The notes under the pieces were generated by a model, which was given only the letters and a program-made list of their open reading frames with translations, was not told the DNA's origin and searched no databases. Source: Saccharicrinis sp963665705 (lineage in GTDB: Bacteria; Bacteroidota; Bacteroidia; Bacteroidales; Marinilabiliaceae). From it: a DNA stretch of 64,000 nt. A program made the translations under genes and the position numbers. The DNA lies in NCBI GenBank assembly GCA_963665705.1, contig OY762448.1:5766001-5830000 (forward strand), written 5' to 3'. How positions within the stretch are numbered: the first letter of the stretch is position 1; each line of letters starts with the position of its first letter. Below, piece by piece: positions 25,489 to 34,608 of the stretch.

Positions 25489-27272
25489 TTCAAGAATATA
25501 AATCTCTTGAGGAGAAATATAATAATAAGAGCAAATATTACTCTCGTAAAATGATTCAATCAGGTTGGATCAGAGTGTTATGTTTTGTTCTTATGTTTGC
25601 ATTGCCCATTTATATTTTTGATTATTCTACTGTTGGGTCAATAGTTATTTTTATTGGTCTGGTTTTTGGCTTTGTGTTTTTAATTAAGCTGTTTAATCGA
25701 TATAAAAATCTCAAAGCCGAATTTCTACACTTAAAATATCTAAATGCTAATGAAGTCTCAGCTTTGTATGGCAAATGGGATTTGTTTTCCTCAGGTGAAA
25801 AATATATAAACCCCACACATAATTATTCCCATGATCTGGATTTGTTTGGGGAAGGATCATTTTTTCAATATATAAACAGATCTACTACCATTGAAGGTGA
25901 AAAAAGGTTGTCTGAAAAACTTACCAATCCAAGTGTGGATATAAAGACCATACAAAATACACAGTCAGATATCAAAGAGCTTTCTGAGGACTTGCAATTT
26001 AGACAGTTCTTTTATGCAAAGGGAAAAGTTTTAAATGAATCTGATGAGTATATCTCCAAAGTAAATCATTTTAAAGAATTTATTCCATGGCTTTCAAAGA
26101 GAAGCTTATTTTTTAAGATTGTTGTAAAGGTGCTACCTCTGCTTTTTTTATTTTCCTTAATTTTTACATTTTGGGGAATGCCCCCAATTCTTCCTACTGC
26201 GCTATTTATTTTTAATTTAAGTTTTATTGGATCAAACTTCAGAAAGATAAATAAGTTTAATCTACAATTTTCATCTCTTGCTACTATTCTTCAAAATTAT
26301 TCTGTGTTAACAAACTTGATTGTTGCTCAGGATTTTAAATCAAAAGGTTTGGTTCAATTAAAAAATAAATTGTCATCTTCCGAAACAAATGCTGCCGATG
26401 CCATCAATAAACTAAGTGTTTATATGAATCATTTTGATCAAAGGAATGGAATGTTGGCTGGAGTCATTTTAAATGGATTAATGCTTTGGGATTTTAAATA
26501 TGTTTTAAAAATTGAACATTGGCTTCATAAACATAAAGGAAATCTTGGAGGATGGCTTGATGTCGTTCATGAGATAGATGCGCTTAATAGTTTAGCCGGG
26601 TATGTATATAATCATCCGGATTTTACCTTCCCGGGGTTGGTAGAAAAAGAAGTATTTAGAGTTGAAAATCTAGGGCATCCATTATTGGATCGAAAAGAAA
26701 GAATTTGTAATGATTTTGATTTTAAGGAATCCATTTTTACACTTATAACAGGAGCCAATATGTCAGGTAAAAGTACATTTCTAAGAAGTGTGGGCTTGAA
26801 TCTTGTTTTGGCAAATTGTGGTGTTGTGGTTTGTGCTGATAAAATGAAATACATGCCAATGGAATTGGTTACTAATATGAGAACGACAGATTCTTTAATG
26901 AAACATGAATCCTATTTTTTTGCAGAGCTGAAAAGATTAAAATATATCATTGATAAGTTAAAAAATGGAAATAATTTATTTATTATTCTTGATGAGATAT
27001 TAAAAGGAACGAATTCCAAAGATAAAACATATGGAAGTATGGAGTTGATTAGAAATTTATTAAAACATCAGGCCTTTGGATTGATAGCAACACATGATTT
27101 GGAGTTAGAGGTGTTGGAAAAAGAAAGTGATTTGAAAATTGTAAATTATTGTTTTGAGGTTAAAAATGAATCAGGACAATTAGTCTTTGATTATAAATTA
27201 TATAAAGGAGTAACTCAGAACCACAATGCTTCTTTTTTGATGAAGAAAATGGGAATTATACCAATTGAATAA
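25446..27272 (+). CDS. Membrane-anchored MutS-family ATPase
   Basis: A 608-aa protein with an N-terminal coiled-coil-like segment, two adjacent membrane helices (about 36-52 and 58-76), a second hydrophobic pair around 225-260, a MutS-type core and a C-terminal MutS ATPase domain: TGANMSGKSTFLRS near 435-448, a Walker B LFIILDEILKGTNSKD near 511-526 and an H-loop ATHD. The mismatch-recognition and connector domains of MutS1 and the Smr domain of MutS2 are missing. It resembles Bacteroidota MutS-related membrane proteins of unknown function. The start overlaps obg by 43 bp, implying translational coupling. A role in ordinary mismatch repair is doubtful. Confidence 0.75.
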   Translation: MESTGRVEQEYDRLVQEYKSLEEKYNNKSKYYSRKMIQSGWIRVLCFVLMFALPIYIFDYSTVGSIVIFIGLVFGFVFLIKLFNRYKNLKAEFLHLKYLNANEVSALYGKWDLFSSGEKYINPTHNYSHDLDLFGEGSFFQYINRSTTIEGEKRLSEKLTNPSVDIKTIQNTQSDIKELSEDLQFRQFFYAKGKVLNESDEYISKVNHFKEFIPWLSKRSLFFKIVVKVLPLLFLFSLIFTFWGMPPILPTALFIFNLSFIGSNFRKINKFNLQFSSLATILQNYSVLTNLIVAQDFKSKGLVQLKNKLSSSETNAADAINKLSVYMNHFDQRNGMLAGVILNGLMLWDFKYVLKIEHWLHKHKGNLGGWLDVVHEIDALNSLAGYVYNHPDFTFPGLVEKEVFRVENLGHPLLDRKERICNDFDFKESIFTLITGANMSGKSTFLRSVGLNLVLANCGVVVCADKMKYMPMELVTNMRTTDSLMKHESYFFAELKRLKYIIDKLKNGNNLFIILDEILKGTNSKDKTYGSMELIRNLLKHQAFGLIATHDLELEVLEKESDLKIVNYCFEVKNESGQLVFDYKLYKGVTQNHNASFLMKKMGIIPIE

Positions 27273-27439
27273 AATTTTCTATTTTTTGATAAAAAAAACC
27301 CATAAACACTATGTTTTAATGATTTTTTTAATTTTTTTTATACCTGACTTTTAACTGATCTCGAATCCGATCGAAAATTTTTGATTTAAAGAGATTATTT
27401 GTTGAAATATTATAATTATTGGTTCACAAATTTGCAATA

Positions 27440-27467
27440 AAACGGATTCATTTAATTGAGTCCGTTT
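27440..27467 (+). terminator. Terminator of the hpt to mutS-like run
   Basis: An 11-bp stem (27440-27450 / 27457-27467, one T-G pair) with a 6-nt loop runs straight into TTTTTTTT. Confidence 0.8.
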
Positions 27468-27618
27468 TTTTTATGTCTTATCTATTGCCCTAACCGGGTT
27501 GATGTCATTAAATGGAACAAAACCAGTTAAGATTAAAATTTTTTTATAATAGTCGAAGTAAAAAACTTTTTAGAGGTACCTGTTGAAAAAAGAATTACCA
27601 AAAAAATATCGATTTAAT

Positions 27619-27626
27619 TATATTTG
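27619..27626 (+). promoter_or_regulatory. Candidate -7 box of parE
   Basis: TATATTTG, 61 nt before the parE ATG, matches TAnnTTTG. No -33 TTTG is found at the usual spacing, so this is tentative. Confidence 0.35.
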
Positions 27627-27687
27627 AAAGAATTTTATAAATAGTCTTTCCTTACTTAATAAAATAACTATATAAAATTAGATAATT

Positions 27688-29520
27688 ATGTCGCAGCAGT
27701 ATTCAGAAGACGCCATTAGAACCCTAGACTGGAAGGAACATATTCGTAAACGTCCAGGAATGTATATTGGTAAGTTAGGGGATGGCTCATACCCTGATGA
27801 TGGGATTTATGTGTTACTTAAAGAGGTAATGGATAATTCCATTGATGAATACATGATGGGTTTTGGAAAAAAAATTGAAGTTACAGTTAAGGAAGGGTTT
27901 GTTACAATCCGTGATTATGGTAGAGGAATTCCATTGGGTAAGGTGATTGATGTGGCATCCAAAATGAATACAGGTGCTAAGTATGATTCTAAAGTATTTA
28001 AAAAATCTGTAGGATTAAATGGTGTTGGTATTAAGGCTGTAAATGCATTGTCTACTAATTTTACTGTTACAGCTTACAGAGAAGGGGAGTGTAAAAAAGT
28101 TGAATTTTCACAAGGAAATGTAGTTCAGGAATACGATGTAGAACCTACTTCAGAGGGGAATGGGACATTTGTTTCTTTTCAGCCAGATACAGAAGTGTTT
28201 GAAAAATATTTGTATCGGGATGAATATATTGAACCTCTGTTAAAGAATTATACTTATCTGAATGCCGGATTAACCATTAATTATAATGGTAAAAATTATA
28301 AATCAAAAAATGGATTACTTGATTTATTAAATGATAACATGACATCTCCGGGTATTTATCCTATGATTCATCTTAAAGCTGAAGATTTTGAGGTGGCATT
28401 AACTCATGGTAATCAATACGGAGAAGAGTATTATACGTTTGTAAACGGTCAGCATACCACACAGGGAGGAACACATCAGATAGCCTTTCGTGAAGCTTTA
28501 GTAAAAACAGTACGAGAGTTTTATAATAAAAACTTTGATGTTTCTGATATACGAACAGGTGTTATTGCAGCTATTAGTATAAAAATTGAAGAACCTGTTT
28601 TTGAATCGCAAACTAAAACAAAATTAGGGTCAAAAGATATGGGGCCGAATGGGCCATCAGTAAGAAATTATGTTGTAGATTTTGTTAAAAAGGAATTGGA
28701 TAATTTCTTACATAGAAATACTGAAACGGCTGAGCTTTTAATGAAAAAAATACTGGAGTCCGAGAAAGAGCGTAAAGCAATTTCAGGAATTCAGAAATTA
28801 GCTAAAGAAAGAGCTAAAAAAGTTAGCTTGCATAACAAGAAATTAAGGGATTGCAGGGTTCATTATAGTACAAATAAAGAGGAGGCTCCTCATTCATCCA
28901 TTTTTATTACGGAGGGTGATTCTGCCAGTGGTTCTATAACTAAAGCAAGAAACGTTAATACCCAGGCAGTATTTAGTTTAAAGGGAAAGCCTTTAAATTC
29001 GTATGGTTTAACTCGTAAAATCGTTTATGAAAATGAAGAGTTTAACCTTTTGCAAGCAGCTTTAAATATTGAAGATGGATTAGAAACTTTAAGATATAAT
29101 CATGTTATTATTGCAACAGATGCCGATGTTGATGGTATGCATATTCGGTTGCTTTTAATAACTTTCTTTTTACAGTTTTTTCCTGAATTAGTAAAGAATG
29201 GACATTTGTACATATTACAAACACCACTATTTAGGGTGAGAAATAAAAAGAAAACAATGTACTGTTATTCTGATGAGGAACGAATTAAAGCCATGAAATC
29301 ATTGGGTGCAAATCCTGAAATCACCCGATTTAAAGGGTTAGGAGAAATTAGTCCTGATGAGTTTAAACATTTCATTGGAAAAGATGTGAGGTTAGAGCCT
29401 GTGAGGATGAAAAAAGAAGACGCAGTACAACAGCTGCTTTCTTTTTACATGGGTAAGAATACGCCTGATCGACAGAGTTTTATTATTGACAATCTGGTTG
29501 TAGAAGAAGATCCCGCATAA
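27688..29520 (+). CDS. parE: DNA topoisomerase IV subunit B
   Basis: ATPase subunit of the type IIA topoisomerase, 610 aa. The GHKL ATP site shows EVMDNSIDEY and GRGIPLG; the TOPRIM domain carries EGDSASGS (from 409) and DADVDGMHIR. It decatenates daughter chromosomes with ParC. It is shorter than GyrB and sits directly before the A subunit (30 bp), and the partner lacks a GyrA box, which supports ParE over GyrB. The operon continues into aroK. Confidence 0.92.
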   Translation: MSQQYSEDAIRTLDWKEHIRKRPGMYIGKLGDGSYPDDGIYVLLKEVMDNSIDEYMMGFGKKIEVTVKEGFVTIRDYGRGIPLGKVIDVASKMNTGAKYDSKVFKKSVGLNGVGIKAVNALSTNFTVTAYREGECKKVEFSQGNVVQEYDVEPTSEGNGTFVSFQPDTEVFEKYLYRDEYIEPLLKNYTYLNAGLTINYNGKNYKSKNGLLDLLNDNMTSPGIYPMIHLKAEDFEVALTHGNQYGEEYYTFVNGQHTTQGGTHQIAFREALVKTVREFYNKNFDVSDIRTGVIAAISIKIEEPVFESQTKTKLGSKDMGPNGPSVRNYVVDFVKKELDNFLHRNTETAELLMKKILESEKERKAISGIQKLAKERAKKVSLHNKKLRDCRVHYSTNKEEAPHSSIFITEGDSASGSITKARNVNTQAVFSLKGKPLNSYGLTRKIVYENEEFNLLQAALNIEDGLETLRYNHVIIATDADVDGMHIRLLLITFFLQFFPELVKNGHLYILQTPLFRVRNKKKTMYCYSDEERIKAMKSLGANPEITRFKGLGEISPDEFKHFIGKDVRLEPVRMKKEDAVQQLLSFYMGKNTPDRQSFIIDNLVVEEDPA

Positions 29521-29550
29521 TATAAACACTATTAAAATGCAGTTGTAAGC

Positions 29551-32169
29551 ATGAGCGAAAATATTAATAACCCAAACGACGAAGAAACAAATCTAAATTC
29601 TGAAGAAAGTAATTCAGAGAATAATAATCCCGATGTAAAAATATCACATCTGGGAGGAATGTTTAAAGGATGGTTTTTGGATTATGCCTCTTATGTTATT
29701 CTTGAACGTGCAGTTCCTCATATAAATGATGGACTAAAGCCTGTGCAGCGAAGGATACTTCATGCTATGCGTAGGATGGATGATGGTCGGTATAATAAGG
29801 TGGCCAATATCATTGGTTTTACAATGCAGTTTCACCCTCATGGTGATGCTTCCATTGGTGACGCACTGGTTCAATTAGGACAAAAGAATCTGTTAATTGA
29901 TATGCAAGGGAACTGGGGTAATGTAGCAACTGGAGATGGTGCTGCTGCTCCCAGGTATATTGAGGCCCGCTTAACAAAATTTGCTCAGGAGGTGGTTTTT
30001 AATCCTAAAACTACTTTATGGAAAATGAGTTATGATGGACGTAATAAGGAGCCTATTACGCTGCCGGTGAAATTTCCATTGTTATTAGCTCAAGGAGTTG
30101 AAGGTATTGCTGTTGGATTGGCCTCTAAAATTTTACCCCATAATTTTAATGAACTTATTGATGCTTCAGTGGCTCATTTAGAAGGTAAAGGGTTTGAAAT
30201 TTTTCCGGATTTTCCAAGTGGAGGAATGATTGATGTTTCACGATATAACGACGGAATCAGAGGAGGAGCAGTAAAAGTTCGTGCAAAAATAGTAAAACAG
30301 GATAACAGAACGCTTAATATAACCGATATACCTTATGGTAGAAATACTTCATCCTTAATTGAATCCATCATTAAGGCCAATGAAAAAGGTAAAATTAAGA
30401 TAAAGAAGATTGATGATAATACCGCTGAAAATGTAGAGATTCTAATTCATCTTCCTAATGGTGTATCTACTGATAAAACTATTGATGCGTTATATGCTTT
30501 TTCAGATTGTGAGATTTCTATATCGCCAAACTGCTGTTTAATTGAAGATAATACGCCTAAGTTTATTGGTGTTTCTGAAGTTTTAAGAAAAAATACTGAT
30601 CATACAGTTCATCTTTTAACCAGAGAACTGGAGATTAGACGAGGTGAATTAGAAGAAGCATGGCATTTTGCTTCTTTGGAAAGAATTTTCATTGAGAATA
30701 AAATTTATCAGAAAATTGAAGATTGTGAATCCATGGAAGCTATTATTCAGACAATAGATCATGGTTTAGAGCCTTTTAAAAAGACACTCAGAAGGGAAGT
30801 TACCCGTGATGATATTATTAAACTAACTGAAATAAGAATTAAGCGTATTTCTCGTTTTGATTCTAAAAAGGCGGATGAATATATTGCATCGCTTGAGGAG
30901 GAAATGGAGCAAATAGCTTACAATCTGGAAAATATTATTCCTTATTCAATTAACTACTATAAGCATATAAAAAAGACGTATGGAAAGAATTTTACACGTC
31001 AAACTGAAATTCGTAGTTTTGAAAATATTGAGGCCAGTAAAGTTGTTGTTAAAAACGAAAAGCTTTATATAAACCGTAGTGAAGGTTTTATGGGGACCTC
31101 TCTTAGAAAGGATGAATTTGTTTGTGATTGTTCTGATATTGATGATATCATTCTCTTTTATAAAGATGGGAGGTATTTAATTACAAAGGTTTCTGATAAA
31201 GCTTTTATTGGAAAGGGAATTATTCATTTGGCAGTATTTAAAAAGGGCGATAAGAGAACTATATATAATGTGGTTTATCGCGATGGAAAAGCAGGAAGTG
31301 TATATGTGAAGCGATTTGCAGTAACTGGCATTACTCGTGATAAAGAATATGATTTAACAAAGGGAACTAAAGGTTCTGATATATTGTATTTTAGCGCCAA
31401 CCCTAATGGTGAAGCCGAAGTGTTAAAAATAATTTTACGTCCTAAAGCCCGTATACGTAACCTGGTTTTTGATTATGATATGGCTGAGTTAGCTATTAAA
31501 GGTCGAGGTGCTATGGGTAATATTTTAACCAAATATGAGGTTCAAAAAGTTTCTCTAAGGAAAAAGGGTGTTTCTACTCTTGGCGGCAGGAAAATTTGGT
31601 TTGACAAAGATGTTTTAAGATTAAATTCAGAGAGCAGAGGTGATTATTTAGGAGAGTTTCATGCTGATGATTTAATACTGGTTATTACTAAAGATGGACA
31701 CTTTTATCATACTAATTTTGACTTAACGAATCATTACGAAGATAATATTTTGTTGATTGAAAAATATGACGCTGAAAAAGTGTGGTCTGTTGCTTATTAT
31801 GATGCAGATCAGAAGTATTATTACTTAAAAAGATTTCAGCTGGACGCTTCAATGAAGTCTCAAAGTTTTATTGGAGAAAACTCTAAGTCATATCTAGTTA
31901 GGATGACTACAGTAGATTATCCACGACTCGAAGTTAAATTTGGTGGTGAAGATAAGGAGAAAGATAAAATGATAGTTGAGGTGGATGAATTTATTGGAGT
32001 TAAAAGTTTTAAGGCAAGAGGTAAGAGGTTAACTACTTATCAGGTTTCGAAAATTAATGAACTTGAACCTGTAATAACCAAGCCAGAGCCTGAAGAACCA
32101 ATCGAAGAAGATCTCGATCATGATCACGAAGAGGGGGAAGAGGATGAAAACCAAATGTCTTTATTTTAA
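29551..32169 (+). CDS. parC: DNA topoisomerase IV subunit A
   Basis: Breakage-reunion subunit of 872 aa. The catalytic tyrosine is Y136 in APRYIE, preceded by the quinolone-region FHPHGDASIGDALV. LPVKFPLLLAQGVEGIAVG is typical of the family. The C-terminal beta-pinwheel (from about 510) has no GyrA box, fitting topoisomerase IV rather than gyrase. The protein ends in a strongly acidic tail (EEDLDHDHEEGEEDE) before MSLF. aroK starts 1 nt after its stop, suggesting coupled translation. Confidence 0.92.
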   Translation: MSENINNPNDEETNLNSEESNSENNNPDVKISHLGGMFKGWFLDYASYVILERAVPHINDGLKPVQRRILHAMRRMDDGRYNKVANIIGFTMQFHPHGDASIGDALVQLGQKNLLIDMQGNWGNVATGDGAAAPRYIEARLTKFAQEVVFNPKTTLWKMSYDGRNKEPITLPVKFPLLLAQGVEGIAVGLASKILPHNFNELIDASVAHLEGKGFEIFPDFPSGGMIDVSRYNDGIRGGAVKVRAKIVKQDNRTLNITDIPYGRNTSSLIESIIKANEKGKIKIKKIDDNTAENVEILIHLPNGVSTDKTIDALYAFSDCEISISPNCCLIEDNTPKFIGVSEVLRKNTDHTVHLLTRELEIRRGELEEAWHFASLERIFIENKIYQKIEDCESMEAIIQTIDHGLEPFKKTLRREVTRDDIIKLTEIRIKRISRFDSKKADEYIASLEEEMEQIAYNLENIIPYSINYYKHIKKTYGKNFTRQTEIRSFENIEASKVVVKNEKLYINRSEGFMGTSLRKDEFVCDCSDIDDIILFYKDGRYLITKVSDKAFIGKGIIHLAVFKKGDKRTIYNVVYRDGKAGSVYVKRFAVTGITRDKEYDLTKGTKGSDILYFSANPNGEAEVLKIILRPKARIRNLVFDYDMAELAIKGRGAMGNILTKYEVQKVSLRKKGVSTLGGRKIWFDKDVLRLNSESRGDYLGEFHADDLILVITKDGHFYHTNFDLTNHYEDNILLIEKYDAEKVWSVAYYDADQKYYYLKRFQLDASMKSQSFIGENSKSYLVRMTTVDYPRLEVKFGGEDKEKDKMIVEVDEFIGVKSFKARGKRLTTYQVSKINELEPVITKPEPEEPIEEDLDHDHEEGEEDENQMSLF

Positions 32170-32170
32170 T

Positions 32171-32686
32171 ATGGTTAATAGGGTTTATTTAATTGGATTT
32201 ATGGGGAGTGGAAAGTCAACCATGGGACGTTGGTTGGCTGATGCTATGGATGATTGGAGTTTTTTGGATTTGGATTATTTTATAGAAAATAAATACCATA
32301 AAACGATTTCTCAGATATTTGAAGAGAATGGTGAAGATGGATTTAGAGAGATTGAAGCTTCATGTTTGAGAGAAGTAGGTGATTTTGATAAGGTAATTAT
32401 TGGTGCAGGAGGAGGAACGCCATGCTATTTTAATAATATGGAAGTTATGGATGCAACAGGATTAACTATTTATTTAAAATTAGAGCCTGAGGTTTTAAAT
32501 GATAGATTATATTCTTCTAAATCACAACGTCCATTAGTTGCTAACAAAAGTGGTGATGAACTATTAGAATTTATTAAAGATAAATTGAATGAAAGAGAAC
32601 CTTTTTATTCAAAAGCCAAAGTGATAGCAGATGGTAATACTTGGCAGGTTGAAGATTTTGTAAAGGTAATTCTGGACACAGAATAG
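32171..32686 (+). CDS. aroK: Shikimate kinase
   Basis: Aromatic amino-acid pathway kinase of 171 aa making shikimate 3-phosphate. The P-loop GFMGSGKST is at 8-16, DLDYFIE is the substrate-binding Asp region, FREIE follows, and GAGGGTPC is the second substrate loop; the LID arginine occurs in SKSQRPL. The frame continues upstream to 32120 inside parC, but that part does not look like the family, so ATG 32171, directly after the parC stop, is used. Confidence 0.95.
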   Translation: MVNRVYLIGFMGSGKSTMGRWLADAMDDWSFLDLDYFIENKYHKTISQIFEENGEDGFREIEASCLREVGDFDKVIIGAGGGTPCYFNNMEVMDATGLTIYLKLEPEVLNDRLYSSKSQRPLVANKSGDELLEFIKDKLNEREPFYSKAKVIADGNTWQVEDFVKVILDTE

Positions 32687-32696
32687 GATTTTAGAT

Positions 32697-32725
32697 AAAA
32701 AAGCTATCCAAAGGATAGCTTTTTT
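32697..32725. terminator. Bidirectional terminator after aroK
   Basis: A 13-bp stem (32697-32709 / 32713-32725) with a 3-nt loop, A-rich on the left and T-rich on the right, touches the stop of the convergent GNAT-like gene. It serves both directions. Confidence 0.85.
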
Positions 32726-33387
32726 TACCACTCTGCAGACATCAGTTTTGGTTGATGAAAATGAGTGTTAATGTAAAAGTAATTATTTGTGAGATATTTA
32801 AATCCCGATCTCTGAAAAAATGCATTGATTTTTAATTGAGCTGTTTCTTCATCAAACTCAGCATCTTCAAACGTTAATGCTTTTAAGAATTCATCATCAT
32901 CATATTGATCTTCATCTATTTTATTCATTACAGTTTGTTGAAAAGGTGTGGAGTTAATAATAATTGAACCTACTCCATTTCCAAATCTGGTATATAAATC
33001 TTTTAACATTTTACTACCAAGGTTTCTCCCTCTAAAGCTAGGTAAAAGCTCATATTCTGTAATTAAACATAGATTTTCTAAATACATGTCTTCGTCAGCA
33101 TGTTTCATGAAATGTTCGTTAAATTCAGAGTTCTCAAAATCAATGAATTCCATTCCAAATTCCAGTATAGAGTCAGATGCATCGAAAACATGAAATAGAT
33201 CGTAGTTATGATCTATTATTTGATTAATAAGTATAATGCTAAATTTTAACCTGCCAACTTTTATTAATTCCCCGGAAGGTTTGTATACAAGAATTTCTGC
33301 ATCATAATTATTTACATATCTATCGGGATTTTCATCATCAAGATCTGATTGAAATTGATAATTTATTGAAAAATCAAATGTATCCAT
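32725..33387 (-). CDS. GNAT-like acetyltransferase-fold protein
   Basis: A 220-aa cytoplasmic protein, very rich in Asp, Glu and aromatic residues. ELLPSFRGRNLGSKMLKDLY (about 110-130) fits the acetyl-CoA pyrophosphate loop R/Q-x-x-G-x-G/A, and FFQRSGFKYL near the end resembles the typical last GNAT strand. The region between them, with DEDQYDDDEF, is unusual. The substrate is not recognisable. The start codon lies 5 nt after a 55-nt perfect palindrome, which would place a very stable hairpin over its ribosome-binding region. Confidence 0.6.
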   Translation of the reverse strand: MDTFDFSINYQFQSDLDDENPDRYVNNYDAEILVYKPSGELIKVGRLKFSIILINQIIDHNYDLFHVFDASDSILEFGMEFIDFENSEFNEHFMKHADEDMYLENLCLITEYELLPSFRGRNLGSKMLKDLYTRFGNGVGSIIINSTPFQQTVMNKIDEDQYDDDEFLKALTFEDAEFDEETAQLKINAFFQRSGFKYLTNNYFYINTHFHQPKLMSAEW

Positions 33388-33392
33388 TAGTG

Positions 33393-33447
33393 TATAATTT
33401 AGGTTGAATACAAGATATTAAATATCTTGTATTCAACCTAAATTATA
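33393..33447. repeat. Perfect 27-bp inverted repeat with 1-nt centre
   Basis: Positions 33393-33419 and 33421-33447 are exact reverse complements around a single A at 33420. It lies 5 nt before the ATG of the GNAT-like gene and after the terminator of the upstream lipoprotein gene. Confidence 0.9.
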
Positions 33448-33453
33448 ATTAAA

Positions 33454-33477
33454 AAAAGCCGCATAAACTGAGGCTTT
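33454..33477 (-). terminator. Terminator of the SSGS lipoprotein gene
   Basis: On the minus strand AAAGCC ... GGCTTTTTTT gives a 6-bp stem, an 11-nt loop and a T run, 19 nt after the stop. Confidence 0.7.
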
Positions 33478-33495
33478 CAGAAATATTTAGATGTA

Positions 33496-34527
33496 TTACT
33501 GATAAGATTGACTCCCTGATGAAGAGATTCCGTGTATGTGAATTGATCCTTTGTCAATTTTGAGTTTTTTCTTTCCGGAAACTCCTTTTGCATTTAACCC
33601 TCCTGAGGAAGCAAGTAGGTTAAAAGATAAATCATCTGCATTATTTGTTAATTCCATTTTTATACTTCCGGATGAGCTTTTAAAGGATGAGTCTGCAGAT
33701 AAAGTAATGGCTGTTCCATATTGACTTCCACTTGATGACACTAATTTTAGTGCTCCATTAATATTGTTTAACTTAATGCTCCCGGAGCTTGTTTTTGAAT
33801 TTACATCCCCTTTAATGTATTCTAGTTTGATACTGCCAGAACTTGCTGAGCAAGTTACATCTGATACAACATTATTAATGTATTGTGATCCTGATGATGA
33901 AGTACTACTTACGGAACCTTTAATCTGATTTATTTTTATACTTCCTGAAGATAAAGATGCGTGTACATTTTCGCCGATGTCTTCAATTATATGACTTCCA
34001 GAGGAACTAATGGCATTAATACTTCCTGTAATCCCTTTAGCTTTTATACTGCCAGAGTTTGTTGTGGCATCAATACTGCTATTAATGTTACTGGCTGTAA
34101 TGCTTCCTGAACTTGCGACAAGAGTAATAATGCTCTGTCCAATATTATTAATATCAATGCTACCCGAGGAGTTCTTGATATTGATATTGGTGTTTTGGGG
34201 AACCATAAAGTTTAGTTCTCCGCTAAAAGAGCCACTTAATGATCTAGGCTTATCTATCCAAACTACAAGAGTTGAACCTTCTATTTTATATTTTATTTTT
34301 ATATCATCCCGTTTTTTATTGCATTTTATTTCGCCTTTGAAATTTATGTCAGAGGAAGAATGACTTGTGATATCAACATTACAGAAAGCCCCTTTTACAT
34401 CAATGGAAGCGATATTGTCAAAAGTGTTTGAAACCTGGTCAATAATAGTTTTTTGCCCGTTGGTACTGATGTTAATGCAACTATTCATTAACAATACCAA
34501 TAACGTCATAGAAAGTAATTGTTTCAT
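33496..34527 (-). CDS. Lipoprotein with DUF4097-like SSGS beta-helix repeats
   Basis: A 343-aa predicted lipoprotein: the signal ends in LLMNSC, with the lipobox cysteine near residue 17. After a ~90-residue N-terminal part it contains about twelve copies of a 19-20-residue unit built on (S/N)SGS followed by I/Q/H and a hydrophobic residue. Such Ser-Gly-Ser repeats are typical of DUF4097/DUF2807-type putative auto-adhesin beta-helices. The repeats probably stack into a right-handed solenoid on the cell surface or periplasmic face. The ligand is unknown. It is monocistronic, upstream of the palindrome. Confidence 0.7.
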   Translation of the reverse strand: MKQLLSMTLLVLLMNSCINISTNGQKTIIDQVSNTFDNIASIDVKGAFCNVDITSHSSSDINFKGEIKCNKKRDDIKIKYKIEGSTLVVWIDKPRSLSGSFSGELNFMVPQNTNINIKNSSGSIDINNIGQSIITLVASSGSITASNINSSIDATTNSGSIKAKGITGSINAISSSGSHIIEDIGENVHASLSSGSIKINQIKGSVSSTSSSGSQYINNVVSDVTCSASSGSIKLEYIKGDVNSKTSSGSIKLNNINGALKLVSSSGSQYGTAITLSADSSFKSSSGSIKMELTNNADDLSFNLLASSGGLNAKGVSGKKKLKIDKGSIHIHGISSSGSQSYQ

Positions 34528-34608
34528 CTTTGTATAGGATTAAAATTATATATAAAGATGTGACGCTTACTCTACTATAGAAGTTACATAAATATTTAAA
34601 TTATTTTA

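Larger units (their letters stand above)
27273..27687. other. 415-bp intergenic region before parE
   Basis: It contains poly-A/T runs, one hairpin terminator (27440-27467) and a -7-like box (27619-27626). The 165 nt between the mutS-like stop and the hairpin could be a 3' UTR or a small RNA, but no promoter or known RNA structure is recognised. Confidence 0.45.

Noticed and set aside
27688..32169. Gyrase (gyrB-gyrA) for the topoisomerase pair
   Set aside because: The A subunit has no GyrA box and ends in an acidic tail; adjacency and sizes fit topoisomerase IV better.
32120..32170. N-terminal extension of aroK inside parC
   Set aside because: Residues do not match shikimate kinase; ATG 32171 directly follows the parC stop.
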